A DNA stretch of 7,323 bases from Candidatus Atribacteria bacterium UBA6251 (GTDB lineage: Bacteria > Atribacterota > Phoenicimicrobiia > Phoenicimicrobiales > Phoenicimicrobiaceae): positions 1 through 7,323 of the forward strand of contig DJVR01000012.1 in assembly GCA_002441285.1 (NCBI GenBank). The letters are read 5' to 3'. This document shows, piece by piece, positions 7,088 to 7,323 of this stretch. The notes beneath the pieces are model-generated. The model was given only the letters and a program-made list of their open reading frames with translations. It was not told the origin of the DNA and searched no databases. The translations under genes were made by a program, and so were the position numbers. How positions within the stretch are numbered: position 1 is the stretch's first letter; each line of letters begins with the position of its first letter.

Positions 7088-7143
7088 AAAAGCCCGAAAA
7101 ATAGGTAGTGCTGATATTAACAGAACCTATCTTTCAGGCTTTT
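7088..7143 (-). terminator. intrinsic terminator / expression platform of the riboswitch
   Basis: On minus-strand RNA, arms 7125-7143 and 7088-7106 pair over 19 bp including two G-U wobbles, then run into a U5 tract (7087-7091). The same positions would be A-C mismatches on the plus strand, so the structure is meant to be read on the minus strand. The 18-nt loop can add a 3-bp CTG/CAG stem. The 5' arm uses bases 7136-7143, which also belong to the aptamer's AGG-ATAAAAG-CCT hairpin, and it touches the 3' strand of P1. Aptamer and terminator therefore exclude each other, and ligand binding should allow readthrough into the ANTAR gene. Confidence 0.88.
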
Positions 7144-7236
7144 ATCCTAAAAGTGTAGTATCTTGTAGATACCTTGCACCGCTTGGTCCAGGCTCTAATT
7201 ATTAATTATTAGACGGAACCCTAGGTACACTTCTGC
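7120..7236 (-). ncRNA. ykkC subtype-2 riboswitch aptamer (ppGpp or PRPP class)
   Basis: Read on the minus strand, the RNA carries the hallmark blocks of the ykkC family in order: GAAGTGTACCTAGGGTTCCG (7214-7233), an AT-rich variable hairpin (7194-7213), GGACCAAGCGGTGCA (7175-7189), a small hairpin GTATC/GATAC (7158-7172), ACAC (7153-7156, pairing with GTGT 7227-7230), and AGGATAAAAGCCT (7136-7148). P1 is closed by CAGAA (7231-7235) with TTCTG (7121-7125). The CCAAGCGG form and GGATAAAAG block are those of subtype 2 (ppGpp and PRPP sensors) rather than the guanidine-I form, which has GGTCCGAGAG. Amino-acid/glutamate genes downstream favour ppGpp. PRPP remains possible, because the specificity base near the 3' end (around GATAGGTTC, 7123-7131) needs a proper alignment. 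Confidence 0.88.
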
Positions 7237-7258
7237 AGATATATTTTACTTTCGAAAA

Positions 7259-7287
7259 ATTTTATCATTATTTATAAATTTTGTCAA
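7259..7287 (-). promoter_or_regulatory. sigma-A promoter of the riboswitch-ANTAR transcript
   Basis: On the minus strand, a perfect -35 TTGACA (7282-7287) and a -10 TAAAAT (7259-7264) are separated by exactly 17 bp. Transcription would start near 7251-7253, about 16 nt before the aptamer's P1. The upstream side is A/T-rich. This gives a leader of roughly 246 nt before the ANTAR start codon. Confidence 0.88.
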
Positions 7288-7323
7288 CCGTAAATTTTAA
7301 ATATGTTATTTAAGAATTAAAAG

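Noticed and set aside
7120..7236. Guanidine-I riboswitch (ykkC subtype 1)
   Set aside because: The block after the variable hairpin reads GGACCAAGCGG rather than the GGTCCGAGAG form of guanidine-I, and the downstream genes are not guanidine exporters or carboxylases.

Overview
The window is a low-G+C, very AT-rich bacterial segment. It carries one minus-strand gene series of five genes and, at the left edge, the tail of a plus-strand transposase. Re-type citrate synthase, short intergenic gaps, strong AGGAGG ribosome sites and a ykkC-class riboswitch point to an anaerobe, either Clostridia-like or from another low-G+C anaerobic lineage such as Atribacterota. The exact phylum cannot be fixed from this sequence.

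In the direction of transcription (right to left), a near-consensus sigma-A promoter (7259-7287) is followed at once by a ykkC subtype-2 aptamer (ppGpp/PRPP class, about 7120-7236). The aptamer overlaps a long intrinsic terminator (7088-7143), so the arrangement reads as a ligand-ON transcriptional switch. Behind it lies a GAF-ANTAR RNA-binding antiterminator gene (6293-7006). The 251-nt leader that follows contains two adjacent small hairpins with hexaloops AAAGAG and AAAGAA (6232-6269), which fit the known ANTAR target motif. It also holds a 12-codon micro-ORF with a strong ribosome site and a further hairpin. Glutamate dehydrogenase (4740-6041) comes next.

Re-citrate synthase (3252-4667), aconitase (1301-3232, TTG start) and an NAD-type isocitrate dehydrogenase (279-1277) follow with gaps of 72, 19 and 23 nt. 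Together the four enzymes make 2-oxoglutarate from acetyl-CoA and oxaloacetate and convert it to glutamate (or run in reverse). This is the oxidative half-TCA arm joined to ammonia assimilation.

The most interesting point is the inferred two-layer RNA control. A nucleotide-sensing riboswitch appears to set the level of an ANTAR protein, and that protein appears to have its own RNA target in front of the glutamate dehydrogenase gene. At the left end, the transposase remnant converges on the operon and its frame has no stop of its own before running antisense into the isocitrate dehydrogenase gene.
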